From Halodesulfovibrio sp. (GTDB lineage: Bacteria > Desulfobacterota > Desulfovibrionia > Desulfovibrionales > Desulfovibrionaceae), in NCBI GenBank assembly GCA_003252375.1, contig QKEJ01000038.1, positions 1 through 64,000 on the forward strand: a stretch of DNA of 64,000 nt. The letters are read 5' to 3'. The notes under the pieces were generated by a model, which had not been told where the DNA came from, ran no database searches, and saw nothing but the letters and a program-made list of their open reading frames with translations. Every line of letters starts with the position of its first letter. The stretch's first letter is position 1. A program made the translations under genes and the position numbers. Below, piece by piece: positions 47,898 to 57,249 of the stretch.

Positions 47898-48587
47898 ATG
47901 CAAACCGATATACTGCTTTTTGATGATGACGTGAAACTTCAGGCCCTGCTGGTCGAGTATCTGCAAGGGGCTGGATTTTCGGTGCATTGCCGTCAGAGCG
48001 GATTGAATGCCGTTGCTGACGTGCTGGCGGTGCAGCCTGTGCTTGTCATCCTTGATATCATGATGCCCGACATGGACGGACTGACGGTCCTCAGGACCCT
48101 GCGTGAGCAATCGTCTGTGCCCGTAGTCATGCTGACGGCTCGCGGGGATGACTCCGACCGCATTGTCGGACTTGAGCTGGGAGCGGACGACTACCTTGCA
48201 AAGCCGTTCAACCCGCGCGAACTGCTGGCGCGCATTCGTGCCGTACTCCGCCGTGCCGAGGTTGGTCAGCAGGGAACACCGCTGCAGCTTATAGAATGTG
48301 CCGGGCTGACCCTTAACACGGGGAAACAGGAACTCATTGTCGGCAACACCGTTACCCAGCTTTCTCCCACGGAAACCAAGCTCATGGCGGAGCTGATGCG
48401 TCAGCCCAACGTGGAGCACTCTCGTGAAGACCTCATGGTGCGCGTCTGGGAACGGGAATTTACCGCCTATGACCGGTGTATTGACGTGCACATTTCCAAG
48501 TTGCGCAGTGTTCTCAAGCCGTTTGCCGCCCATGCGGATCGCATCAGGACGGTCTGGGGGAAGGGGTACATGTTTCTGGGGGGCTGA
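47898..48587 (+). CDS. OmpR-family response regulator (CpxR-like)
   Basis: ILLFDDDVKLQALLVEYLQGAGF...VLDIMMPDMDGLTVLRTLRE...ELGADDYLAKPFNPRELLARIRAVLRRA. Confidence 0.95.
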   Translation: MQTDILLFDDDVKLQALLVEYLQGAGFSVHCRQSGLNAVADVLAVQPVLVILDIMMPDMDGLTVLRTLREQSSVPVVMLTARGDDSDRIVGLELGADDYLAKPFNPRELLARIRAVLRRAEVGQQGTPLQLIECAGLTLNTGKQELIVGNTVTQLSPTETKLMAELMRQPNVEHSREDLMVRVWEREFTAYDRCIDVHISKLRSVLKPFAAHADRIRTVWGKGYMFLGG

Positions 48588-49984
48588 TGCGTATTAACTG
48601 CCTGTATACCAAGTTGCTGCTTGGTTTCTTTGCAACGCTGGGCATGGTGGCGCTGTGCCTTGCCCTGTTGTTCTCCTATTTCGTCGGCGCCCGCCTGCAG
48701 GAGGATGGGGACAATGAACTGCAGGCGGCGTTCCGTCTTTCCTCCACCGGTCTTTCCCTGCTTGCTCCGCCCGACAGGCGCGCGAGTGATGCTGCCCGCC
48801 GGGAGCTGCAGGTCTTTGTGGATGATCTTGAAGTGGTCTACGAGGGGCCGGTCTGGCTGCGGCATGCCAACGGAACCGTCTTCATGGCGTCCAACGGGCA
48901 GCCGGTTCCCGCCTTTACGGAGTCAGACAGGTATACACGTGATCAGCTTGTATACGGCACTGTCCATCAGGCGCCGTATACGTACCATCTTTCCTATCCG
49001 GTCTCATTCTTCGGGTATGACGGCACGCTGGAAGTGCTCGGCTGTGAGGATATCCACAACAGACACGTGGTGATGACCCTTCTGTGGGTCATGGTCGTGG
49101 TTGTGGGAGGCATTTCATTGCTCGCCTTTCCGTTCGTCCGGAGAATTACCGGTCCCCTGCGAAGGCTGGAGGAGGGAGCATTGCAATGTGCAGCCGGAAA
49201 CCTGGATTTTCGGGTGGAAATTCCGCAACGCGATGAATTGGGCCGTGTGGCCAAGGCCTTCAATGCCATGGCGGACAGCGTGCAGGATATGCTGCGCCTG
49301 AAACAGGAGCTCATGGCCAACGTCTCCCATGAGATGCGCAGTCCGCTGGCCCGGATGCGGGTTGCCCTGGAGTTGGCCCAGCAGGATACGGCAGGGCATC
49401 AGTGCACCAATGCCGCACGCCACCTGGCGATTGTCGAGGAAGAGGTGGAGGCCATGGATGCCGTGATAGGCGAGGTGCTGGCCATAAGCCGGTACGGCAT
49501 AGAGGAGCGGGTGCGTCGTCGCGGGGCGTGCGACATGGCGGAAATGGTGCGTGCCGTGCTCGACAAGTATGCCCTGCTCATGTCGAGTCGCCGGATTCGC
49601 CTGGAGGCCATGCTTCCGGCGTCATTAACCGTGCATTGTCAGTACGAGGCACTGCCCACCGCCATCCGCAACATGGTGGAGAATGCCGTCAAGTTTACTC
49701 CGGAAGGGGGCATGATCAGGGTGGAGCTTGATCAGCTTCCGGGAGCTACGCGCCTGCGCATGACCAATAGTTATGCCCCTCTTTCGGAATGCCAGCTGAA
49801 GGGAATCTTTCAGCCCTTTGCCAGAATTGAGGGCGAGAGCGTTCCCGGCACCGGGCTGGGGCTTGCATTGACCGACCGGATCATTGTGGGACACGGCGGC
49901 ACCATCGTGGCGGAGAATGTTCCCGACGGCATCATGTTTACGGTGCTGTTGCCGGTGCAGGAGCCGATGGAAGAGATGCCATAG
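48587..49984 (+). CDS. Membrane sensor histidine kinase (CpxA-like)
   Basis: HAMP then LMANVSHEMRSPLARMRVALELA; GTGLGLALTDRIIVGHGG; overlaps the regulator stop. Confidence 0.95.
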   Translation: MRINCLYTKLLLGFFATLGMVALCLALLFSYFVGARLQEDGDNELQAAFRLSSTGLSLLAPPDRRASDAARRELQVFVDDLEVVYEGPVWLRHANGTVFMASNGQPVPAFTESDRYTRDQLVYGTVHQAPYTYHLSYPVSFFGYDGTLEVLGCEDIHNRHVVMTLLWVMVVVVGGISLLAFPFVRRITGPLRRLEEGALQCAAGNLDFRVEIPQRDELGRVAKAFNAMADSVQDMLRLKQELMANVSHEMRSPLARMRVALELAQQDTAGHQCTNAARHLAIVEEEVEAMDAVIGEVLAISRYGIEERVRRRGACDMAEMVRAVLDKYALLMSSRRIRLEAMLPASLTVHCQYEALPTAIRNMVENAVKFTPEGGMIRVELDQLPGATRLRMTNSYAPLSECQLKGIFQPFARIEGESVPGTGLGLALTDRIIVGHGGTIVAENVPDGIMFTVLLPVQEPMEEMP

Positions 49985-50026
49985 ACAAAGAAGAGCCCCC
50001 GGCTGATGCCGGGGGCTCTTCTTTGT
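49985..50026. terminator. Terminator with a 19-bp perfect stem
   Basis: acaaagaagagcccccggc-tgat-gccgggggctcttctttgt. Confidence 0.8.
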
Positions 50027-50076
50027 ATGTGTGCCACACACAGAGTCGTAAGGCCATGTATGGCTTTTTCGCGAAC

Positions 50077-50151
<75 letters not shown>

Positions 50152-50189
50152 TCGTTGTTGTGCCGGGCGTTGCCGTCCGACGAGGAGGG

Positions 50190-50218
50190 TTTATACGCAA
50201 AGCCCGTGGGGTGGTCAA
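50190..50218 (-). promoter_or_regulatory. Sigma70 promoter for tRNA-Gly
   Basis: Minus strand TTGACC-17 nt-TATAAA about 39 nt upstream of the tRNA 5' end. Confidence 0.6.
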
Positions 50219-50489
50219 GAAAAAGTCCCGATTTTTTGTACTTAAATATTTGCTGCGGAATTCCATTGTGTTATGCTCATTGAGGCGATTCATTTTACTG
50301 CGTTGCGAGACGTTTGGGCAGAATCGCCATGTCCCGCGTTTTAGGGGTGCCTGACGCAGCGAGGTTGTCTGTACTTTTGGGCGTGTGTGCTTATCTGTCT
50401 GTGAAAGGGGAGCCTATATCGACGGATGACCTGCCTCGACAATGTATCGTGGCGTAATTCCGGTTCTTTTTACCCCATTTCAAGTAGTG

Positions 50490-50518
50490 CTTTACTTTTA
50501 GGCGCGCCTTGGTATATC
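50490..50518 (+). promoter_or_regulatory. Candidate sigma70 promoter for the dksA-like gene
   Basis: CTTTAC-17 nt-TATATC; spacer holds a ggcgcgcc palindrome. Confidence 0.3.
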
Positions 50519-50609
50519 CCTCTGTGCTTAGTTAACTGGCTGCCGACGTGGTTCCACCTAATTCTATTTTGTTGTTCACTGCCCTGTGAACCATGCCGAG
50601 GAGGACATT

Positions 50610-50972
50610 ATGGATCAGAAGGACCTGGATTATTTCCGAGATCTCCTGCACACCATGCTGGAAGAAGCCCAGCAGAACGGTGATGCCACCCTCGATGAAT
50701 TGACAGACAGCAATGAAATGTTTGCTGATCCTGCGGATAGAGCTACCGCCGAATCGGACCGTGCCTTCACGCTTCGTATCCGTGATCGCGAACGCAAGCT
50801 GATCAAGAAGATACGTTCCGCCATTAACCGCATGGAGGATGGCACCTTTGGCGTATGTGACGAGTGCGGCGATGAGATTGGTGTTCCCCGTCTCAAGGCG
50901 CGTCCCGTGACAAAGCTGTGCATTAACTGCAAGAGCAAGCAGGAAGAGGATGAGCGCGAAAGGGCAGATTAA
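50610..50972 (+). CDS. dksA: DksA/TraR-type zinc-finger RNA polymerase-binding protein
   Basis: MDQKDLDYFRDLLHTMLEEAQQNG...FGVCDECGDEIGVPRLKARPVTKLCINCKSKQE. Confidence 0.93.
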   Translation: MDQKDLDYFRDLLHTMLEEAQQNGDATLDELTDSNEMFADPADRATAESDRAFTLRIRDRERKLIKKIRSAINRMEDGTFGVCDECGDEIGVPRLKARPVTKLCINCKSKQEEDERERAD

Positions 50973-51002
50973 CGTCTGTCGTGGAAGGTAGGGCATTCCG
51001 GC

Positions 51003-52580
51003 ATGGATGCTCATTTCTTCAGACGTCTGGCCTTTGAGTTGAGCAGCTCTCTTCAGGGAGCGCGAATAGAGCGGTTTTACGCTCCCGCTCCGGATATCAC
51101 GACCATAGTATTACATACGACCGGCCCGAAGCAGCATGTGTTGCTTCGGGCCGGTCGTCGTTTTCCCTTTCTGTTGCTGTCGCCGGAGCGTCCCCCAAAC
51201 CCGGAGACCCCCTCTGCCCATGCCATGTGGTTGCGCAAGCACGCTGGGGGGCGTCGTCTTGGACCAGCGGTCATCGATTGGTGTACGCGGCGCATGGCAT
51301 TTCCTCTTTCCGGGGCGACATCACAGTGGCTGATGCTTGATCTGCGAGACGGTGTCGGTGTGCTGGACGTCCTGCCCGAAGGGTTCGGACGTGAACCGGT
51401 CTGGCCTGAACCTGCTGAACTGCTGGCTATTTCCGAACATGCCGATGCATGGCAGACCCACCCTCAGCTTACTCCCTTGTTGCGAGAGACTCTTGCCCTG
51501 TTGCGTCAGGACGATCCGCTGGATGCCTGCGCTCTCTTGTCGGACCTGGAATACGGTCCACAGGAAGGCGGAGGAGAGGTGCATGTCTACGCCATGGGGA
51601 GCGAGGAGGTGCTGTGCAGTGCCTGGCCGCTGCCGGATGCCCAACGGCGAGGTCGGGACGAGGCGGTTTGGGATACTGCGCTGGAAGCTGCATTGGCTGC
51701 GGGCAGGCCCCTGGTGTTTGGCGGATTTGCCCAGCGGGCAGAGCAGCTGGAACGGGCTCCCATTGCAGCTGCCCTCAAACGGACCAGAAAGACGCTTGCC
51801 AAGCTCGATGCCGAGGAGGAACGGCTGCTGCGCATGATCGCCCAGCAGGATGACGGCATGGCTCTGCAGGGAGCGCTGTGGCGCATTGGGGCAGATACGA
51901 AGCTGGACGCCGTTGACCTTCCCGACAAGGAAGGCGTGGTGAAAACCCTGCATCTGGACCCGCTTTGTACCGTACGCGAAAACATGGAGCGCTTTTTCAA
52001 GCAGGCCGCTCGTGGCAAGCGCGGTATCGGCATGCTGCAGGAGCGACGGGAGCAGGTGCGGGATCAGGTGCGGCGGCTGGAACAGGGGGATACGGATGCT
52101 GTTCCCGTGCGCCAGAAGCGCATGGAGCCGGCACAAGGCTCCCGGAATGGCAGGAGCGGAAAGGGGGCGGCGGACACCGATGCCCGGCTCTTCCACCGGT
52201 TCCGCAGTTCGGATGGTTTCATGATGCTCAGGGGGCGTAATGCCAAGGGGAATCACACCATTCTCGACAAGGCCATGCCGCACGACCTGTGGTTTCATGC
52301 CGAGGACGGCCCGAGCGCCCATCTGGTTCTTCGCAGGCAATTTCCCGAACAGGATGTGCCTCAGTCCTCGTTGCTGGAGGCGGCGGAACTTGTTGGGTTG
52401 CGCAGCTGGCAGAAGGAGGGGCGGCAGGCGCGGGTGATGTACGCGCTGGTGCGCAATGTGCGCAAGGTCAAGGGAGCGGCCGTTGGCGCCGTTCACGTGG
52501 GACGCATGGAAGGCTCGTTGCTGGTGGCGCTTGATGCGGGCACCGAAGAGCGCCTGGCTGTTTCGCTCATGGAGGAGTAG
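51003..52580 (+). CDS. rqcH: NFACT-family (RqcH/FbpA-like) RNA-binding protein
   Basis: MDAHFFRRLAFELSSSLQGARIERFYAPAPD...; C-terminal FHRFRSSDGFMMLRGRNAKGNHTILDKAMPHDLWFHAEDGPSAHLVLR (NFACT-R/DUF814). Confidence 0.9.
   Translation: MDAHFFRRLAFELSSSLQGARIERFYAPAPDITTIVLHTTGPKQHVLLRAGRRFPFLLLSPERPPNPETPSAHAMWLRKHAGGRRLGPAVIDWCTRRMAFPLSGATSQWLMLDLRDGVGVLDVLPEGFGREPVWPEPAELLAISEHADAWQTHPQLTPLLRETLALLRQDDPLDACALLSDLEYGPQEGGGEVHVYAMGSEEVLCSAWPLPDAQRRGRDEAVWDTALEAALAAGRPLVFGGFAQRAEQLERAPIAAALKRTRKTLAKLDAEEERLLRMIAQQDDGMALQGALWRIGADTKLDAVDLPDKEGVVKTLHLDPLCTVRENMERFFKQAARGKRGIGMLQERREQVRDQVRRLEQGDTDAVPVRQKRMEPAQGSRNGRSGKGAADTDARLFHRFRSSDGFMMLRGRNAKGNHTILDKAMPHDLWFHAEDGPSAHLVLRRQFPEQDVPQSSLLEAAELVGLRSWQKEGRQARVMYALVRNVRKVKGAAVGAVHVGRMEGSLLVALDAGTEERLAVSLMEE
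51117..51158. repeat. Perfect 17-bp inverted repeat inside rqcH
   Basis: acgaccggcccgaagca-gcatgtgt-tgcttcgggccggtcgt followed by cgttttccc. Confidence 0.97.
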
Positions 52581-52616
52581 GGACGTTGCAGACCGTAGTG
52601 GTGCACAAAAATATGT

Positions 52617-52661
52617 TTGACGGACTGCTGTCTGCGTGTATTTTGTACTCTAGGGGGTACA
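52617..52661 (+). promoter_or_regulatory. Candidate promoter plus palindromic operator upstream of the EAL-HDOD gene
   Basis: TTGACG-16 nt-TATTTT, then TGTACTC-TAGG-GGGTACA. Confidence 0.5.
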
Positions 52662-52713
52662 GGTACGAATAGGCTGAACGTTGGGGGCGATGTGATGCTG
52701 CAAGGGGTTCCTG

Positions 52714-54042
52714 ATGCTGAAGAGGATAAAGAGCCTTTTTGAAGGCCCGCAACGTGATGTGCGTGCTGCCGTACATGATTCTGACGGGATTTCGGTTGCT
52801 CCGGTCTCGGAGAACCATGGGGTCACCTGCGCAACGCTGGTGGCCCGGCAACCCATTTTCGACCGCAAATCCTCCATCTGGGGCTATGAGCTTCTGTTCA
52901 GGCGTCCGCCTGATACATCCAAATTTCCCGGCGAAATGGACTCTGACATCGCCACCTCCACAGTCATTTCCGATGGGTTCTCCATTGTGCAGCCGGTACT
53001 GCAGCCGGACCAGAAGGTACTGATCAATTTTTCCGCAGACCTGCTGAAGCAGCAGATTCCCAAGGTGCTGCCCGCAGCCCAGTGCGGTGTGGAGATTCTC
53101 GAAACCGTGCAGCCGAGCAGGGAGCTGGTCAAATCTCTCTTGCAGCTTAAGCAGGATGGCTATCTGCTGGCCGTTGACGATTATACGGGCCAGAAGGAGC
53201 TTGAGGTCTTTCTGAAGGTGGCCGACATCGTGAAGGTGGAGATTCTCGGCCGGTCCATGAAGGACGTGTATGCCAACGTGAAGGACCTGAAGACCTTGCC
53301 CTGTCTGCTGCTGGCGGAAAAGGTGGAGGACCAGAAGACCTTCGAACTGTGCCACAAGATGGGCTTTGACCTGTTTCAGGGATTCTTCTTTTCCCGTCCC
53401 GAGCTCATGAAGGGAAAGAAGCTTTCGGCCTCGCAGGCGGTGAAGATGCGTCTGCTGTCACAGATTTCCGATGACGAGTTTTCCGTGAATGAAGTGGGGG
53501 GCATTCTGCGTGCGGACGTTTCCCTTGTCTATAAGCTCATGCGCTACCTCAATTCCGTCCACTTTGCTCTGCCCATGAAGGTGAAGAGCGTGGAGCACGG
53601 CATAGCGCTTTTGGGAAGCCAGAAGCTCAGGCAGTGGCTGTGCGTGACCGTGCTTTCGGAGCTGGAGGCCACGCCCATGTCGCGGCATGTGGTTTCGCAG
53701 TCCGCCCAGCGCGGAAAGTTTCTCGAGATTTTAGGTGAAAATGCCCGCAACGGCGTCAGGCCGGACAGTCTCTTTCTGCTGGGACTGTTCTCGCTGCTGG
53801 AAACCCTGCTTTCCGTTTCTCTTGATGATATGCTCAAGGACATGCCGCTTGATGAGGGGATCGTGGCGGCGCTGCAAGGGGAGGAGAGCCCCTATTCCCC
53901 ATGGCTGCGCCTGCTTTCGCACTATGAGCGCGCAGAGTGGGACGAGGCCGAGCAGGACATGCGGGAGGCGGGGATTACCGAGATGGCCGTGGTCAAGGCG
54001 TACGAGCAATCCCTGCAGTGGGCCATGGCCTTTTTCGACTGA
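52714..54042 (+). CDS. EAL-HDOD signal transduction protein (YuxH-like)
   Basis: LVARQPIFDRKSSIWGYELLFR; LLAEKVEDQKTFELCHKMGFDLFQGFFFSRPELMKGKKL; HDOD region LSQISDDEFSVNEVGGILRADVSLVYKLMRYLNS. Confidence 0.93.
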   Translation: MLKRIKSLFEGPQRDVRAAVHDSDGISVAPVSENHGVTCATLVARQPIFDRKSSIWGYELLFRRPPDTSKFPGEMDSDIATSTVISDGFSIVQPVLQPDQKVLINFSADLLKQQIPKVLPAAQCGVEILETVQPSRELVKSLLQLKQDGYLLAVDDYTGQKELEVFLKVADIVKVEILGRSMKDVYANVKDLKTLPCLLLAEKVEDQKTFELCHKMGFDLFQGFFFSRPELMKGKKLSASQAVKMRLLSQISDDEFSVNEVGGILRADVSLVYKLMRYLNSVHFALPMKVKSVEHGIALLGSQKLRQWLCVTVLSELEATPMSRHVVSQSAQRGKFLEILGENARNGVRPDSLFLLGLFSLLETLLSVSLDDMLKDMPLDEGIVAALQGEESPYSPWLRLLSHYERAEWDEAEQDMREAGITEMAVVKAYEQSLQWAMAFFD

Positions 54043-54080
54043 CCGGACGGCGGATGGCTCCGCCCTGACGTTTTTCCATG

Positions 54081-54110
54081 AAAAAAGGCCCTGCCGGAGC
54101 AGGGCCTTTT
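54081..54110. terminator. Bidirectional terminator
   Basis: aaaaaaggccctgc-cgga-gcagggcctttt between convergent genes. Confidence 0.85.
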
Positions 54111-54123
54111 GGTGTGCGCAAAT

Positions 54124-55125
54124 CTACAGCGATGCGCCGACCATCTTGAGCAGACGGACCAGCTGGTTGGTGAAGCCGGCCTCGTTGTCATACCAGATGA
54201 TCAGCTTGACGAGGGTGCCGTCAATGACGCTGGTGCACAGGGCGTCCACAACGCCGCCGTGCGTGTCACCGATGTAGTCCACGGAGACAAGCGGGAGTTC
54301 CGAGTAGCCCATGTTGCCCTTCATGGGGCCTTCGGCGGCGGCCTTCAGCGCGGCATTCACCTCTTCGACGGTGGTCGACTTCTTGAGGCGGCAGGTAAGG
54401 TCCACGATGGAGCCGTCGGGGGTGGGAACACGGACGGACATGCCGTCGAGCTTGCCCTTGAGTTCGGGAATCACCAGACCCACGGCCTTGGCGGCACCGG
54501 TGGTGGTGGGAATCATGGACATGCATGCGGCGCGGGCACGGCGCAGGTCCTTCTGGGAGCCGTCAAGAATGCGCTGGCTCATGGTGTAGCTGTGGATGGT
54601 GGTCATCAGGCCGTGTTCCACGCCGAAGGTATCGTTCAGCACCTTGGCCGCGGGGGCCAGACAGTTTGTGGTGCAGGAGGCGTTGGAGATCACGTCGTGC
54701 TTGGCGGCATCGTAGATGTCGTCGTTTACGCCCATGACAATGGTGGCGTCCACGTCCTTGCCGGGAGCGGAGATGATCGCCTTTTTCGCACCGCAGGCAA
54801 GGTGGCCTGCCAGACCGTTACGGTCCTTGATGGTGCCGGTGGTTTCCACGGCGATATCCACGCCGTACTTGGCCCATTCCCACTCATTCTGCTTGCAGCG
54901 GGTTACGATCACCTGCGTGCCGTTGATCAGGAAACCCTGTTCGTTGGCAACGACGTCACCCGAAAAGGTGCCGTGCACGGAGTCGTACTTGAAGAGGTGG
55001 GCAAGGGATTCGTTGTCCGCACGGGCGTTGATAACGGCAATCTGCAGATCGGCGTCATCCGCCAGCAGTCTGAGCAAGTAGCGGCCGATGCGGCCGAATC
55101 CGTTAATACCAAGTTTTACAGCCAT
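54124..55125 (-). CDS. gap: Glyceraldehyde-3-phosphate dehydrogenase, type I
   Basis: MAVKLGINGFGRIGRYLLR; ISNASCTTNCLAPAAKVL. Confidence 0.97.
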   Translation of the reverse strand: MAVKLGINGFGRIGRYLLRLLADDADLQIAVINARADNESLAHLFKYDSVHGTFSGDVVANEQGFLINGTQVIVTRCKQNEWEWAKYGVDIAVETTGTIKDRNGLAGHLACGAKKAIISAPGKDVDATIVMGVNDDIYDAAKHDVISNASCTTNCLAPAAKVLNDTFGVEHGLMTTIHSYTMSQRILDGSQKDLRRARAACMSMIPTTTGAAKAVGLVIPELKGKLDGMSVRVPTPDGSIVDLTCRLKKSTTVEEVNAALKAAAEGPMKGNMGYSELPLVSVDYIGDTHGGVVDALCTSVIDGTLVKLIIWYDNEAGFTNQLVRLLKMVGASL

Positions 55126-55143
55126 CGTTCGTCTCCTGACCGA

Positions 55144-56067
55144 CTATATCTTGTTGGAACAACCCAGCACGTTCTTGATCTTGTGCTGGACCATAAGTTT
55201 CACAGCCTCGCGTGCGGGCTTGAGGTACTGGCGCGGGTCGAAGTGGGAAGGGTTTTCTGCAAGATACTTGCGGATAACGGCCGTCATGGCGAGACGGATG
55301 TCCGTATCAATGTTGATCTTGCATACGCCGAAGGTGGCTGCCTTGCGGAGCAGTTCTTCCGGCACGCCGGTGGCGGAACCGATGTCGCCGCCGTACTGAT
55401 TGGCCATCTTCACGAACTCCTGCGGTACGGAAGAGGAACCATGCAGCACGATGGGGAAATCGGGCAGCATGTTGGTGATCTTTTCCAGGCGATCGAAGTC
55501 GAGCTTGGCTTCGCCGGTGAACTTGTAGGCCCCGTGGCTGGTGCCGATGGCGATGGCGAGCGAGTCGCAGCCGGTGCGCTCAACGAATTCCACGGCCTGG
55601 TCGGGGTCGGTGTAGATGGAGTGCTCGGAGGAGACCTCGTCTTCCACACCCGCCAGACGGCCCAGTTCCGCTTCGACAACCACGCCCTTGTCATGGGCGT
55701 AGGCCACCACGCGCTTGGTCATTTCAATGTTTTCTTCGAAGCTCAGGTGCGAACCGTCAATCATGATCGAGGAGAATCCGCCGTCTATGCACGACTTGCA
55801 GATGTCGAAATCCTGCCCATGGTCCAGATGCAGGGCAATGGGAAGGTCGCTCTCAATAAGGGCGGCCTCGATCAGCTTGCGGATGTAAGCCTGACCGGCA
55901 TACTTGCGGGCGCCGGCGGAAACCTGAAGGATCAGGGGGGACTGCTCTTCAGTGGCGGCCTCCATGATACCCTGAATGATTTCCATATTGTTCACGTTGA
56001 AAGCGCCGACGGCGTAGCCTTCCTTGTAGGCTCGCGCAAACATTTCCCTAGTGCCGGTAAGGGGCAT
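55144..56067 (-). CDS. fba: Class II fructose-1,6-bisphosphate aldolase
   Basis: MPLTGTREMFARAYKEGYAVGAFNVNNMEIIQGIMEAA; IALHLDHGQDF; VLHGSSSVPQEFV. Confidence 0.95.
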   Translation of the reverse strand: MPLTGTREMFARAYKEGYAVGAFNVNNMEIIQGIMEAATEEQSPLILQVSAGARKYAGQAYIRKLIEAALIESDLPIALHLDHGQDFDICKSCIDGGFSSIMIDGSHLSFEENIEMTKRVVAYAHDKGVVVEAELGRLAGVEDEVSSEHSIYTDPDQAVEFVERTGCDSLAIAIGTSHGAYKFTGEAKLDFDRLEKITNMLPDFPIVLHGSSSVPQEFVKMANQYGGDIGSATGVPEELLRKAATFGVCKINIDTDIRLAMTAVIRKYLAENPSHFDPRQYLKPAREAVKLMVQHKIKNVLGCSNKI

Positions 56068-56301
56068 ACATACCTCCAGAATTTGCGGACGTTGCGGTGC
56101 AATGGTGCCGAAATGTATCACTAAATGGCGTGCGCTGGCTGACACGCCTCTTGGCTTCACGATATGGGGTGGACGCAGCCTGACACAGGCATACTACCAC
56201 ACCCCGCCAACGAAGGCAGGAAGAGTTTACACATGTGTGTGCAGAAAATCAAAGGGGTTCATGCCTCTGGGAGGGCATGGGGGCATATTTCCCGGCCGTG
56301 C

Positions 56302-57069
56302 CTACTCCGGTGCGTTATCCATGTTGAGAACGGACAGCGCCTGCAGGGTGGCGTCGTCCGTGAACTCGAAACGCAGGGGCGTAAGGGTGATGTATCCCTC
56401 GGTCAGGAGGGCGCGGTCCGTACCCATGGCGACGGTTTCGGGCGGTATGACGCCGTTGAGCCACCAGTAGTCGGAACCACGGGGGTCCTTGCGGTGATCG
56501 TACCAGTCCTTCCACACGGCACTGGTCTGCGGGCAGACACGAAGTCCCTTGGCGTCCTTCATGGAGCAGGCCGGAAAGTTCAGATTGATCACGCATCGGG
56601 GCGGCAGGTTCGTCCACGGCATGTTGCCGATGAGGTCGGCGGCAAAGGCGGCCTGTGCGGTCAGGTCTTCCGGCCGGAAGTTGTCGTAGGAAACGGCAAT
56701 GGCGGGGTAGCCCATGTGCGCGCCTTCCGTGGCGGCGGAAACCGTGCCGGAGTAGAGAATGTCCGGGCCCACGTTGGCGCCGGCGTTGATGCCGGAAACC
56801 ACAATGTCGGGCTTATCGTCCACCAGGCATGTGAGTCCGAGTTTCATGCAGTCCACGGGGGTGCCGTAAACTCCCTTGCCCCGGAAACCGTTTTCGGAGA
56901 ATTCCTTGACGCGCAGCGGCATGGAAAGGGTCACGGCGTGCCCCACGGCGGATTGTTCGGTTACGGGCGCTATGCAGTGCACGGTGTGACCAGCGGCCAC
57001 GAGTGCCGCGTACAGGGCGCGCAGCCCCGGAGCCTGGATGCCGTCGTCGTTGGTAAGGGCGATGATCAT
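56302..57069 (-). CDS. surE: 5'/3'-nucleotidase SurE
   Basis: MIIALTNDDGIQAPGLRALYAAL; VVSGINAGANVGPDILYSGTVSAATEG. Confidence 0.96.
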   Translation of the reverse strand: MIIALTNDDGIQAPGLRALYAALVAAGHTVHCIAPVTEQSAVGHAVTLSMPLRVKEFSENGFRGKGVYGTPVDCMKLGLTCLVDDKPDIVVSGINAGANVGPDILYSGTVSAATEGAHMGYPAIAVSYDNFRPEDLTAQAAFAADLIGNMPWTNLPPRCVINLNFPACSMKDAKGLRVCPQTSAVWKDWYDHRKDPRGSDYWWLNGVIPPETVAMGTDRALLTEGYITLTPLRFEFTDDATLQALSVLNMDNAPE

Positions 57070-57249
57070 TATTCTTCCAGCATGGTTGCGGTATGTGGTG
57101 GCGCAGTGCATTCTCCATGTAAATCATGGATTGAAATTGACATCTGCGCAGAAAACAGGGAACGGTAACGTGAAACTTCACAATCCCGATGTCATCCGGC
57201 TCTCTGCGGAATGCGTTCCGCATTGCAGCCCCGTAGACCACCCTTTGAT

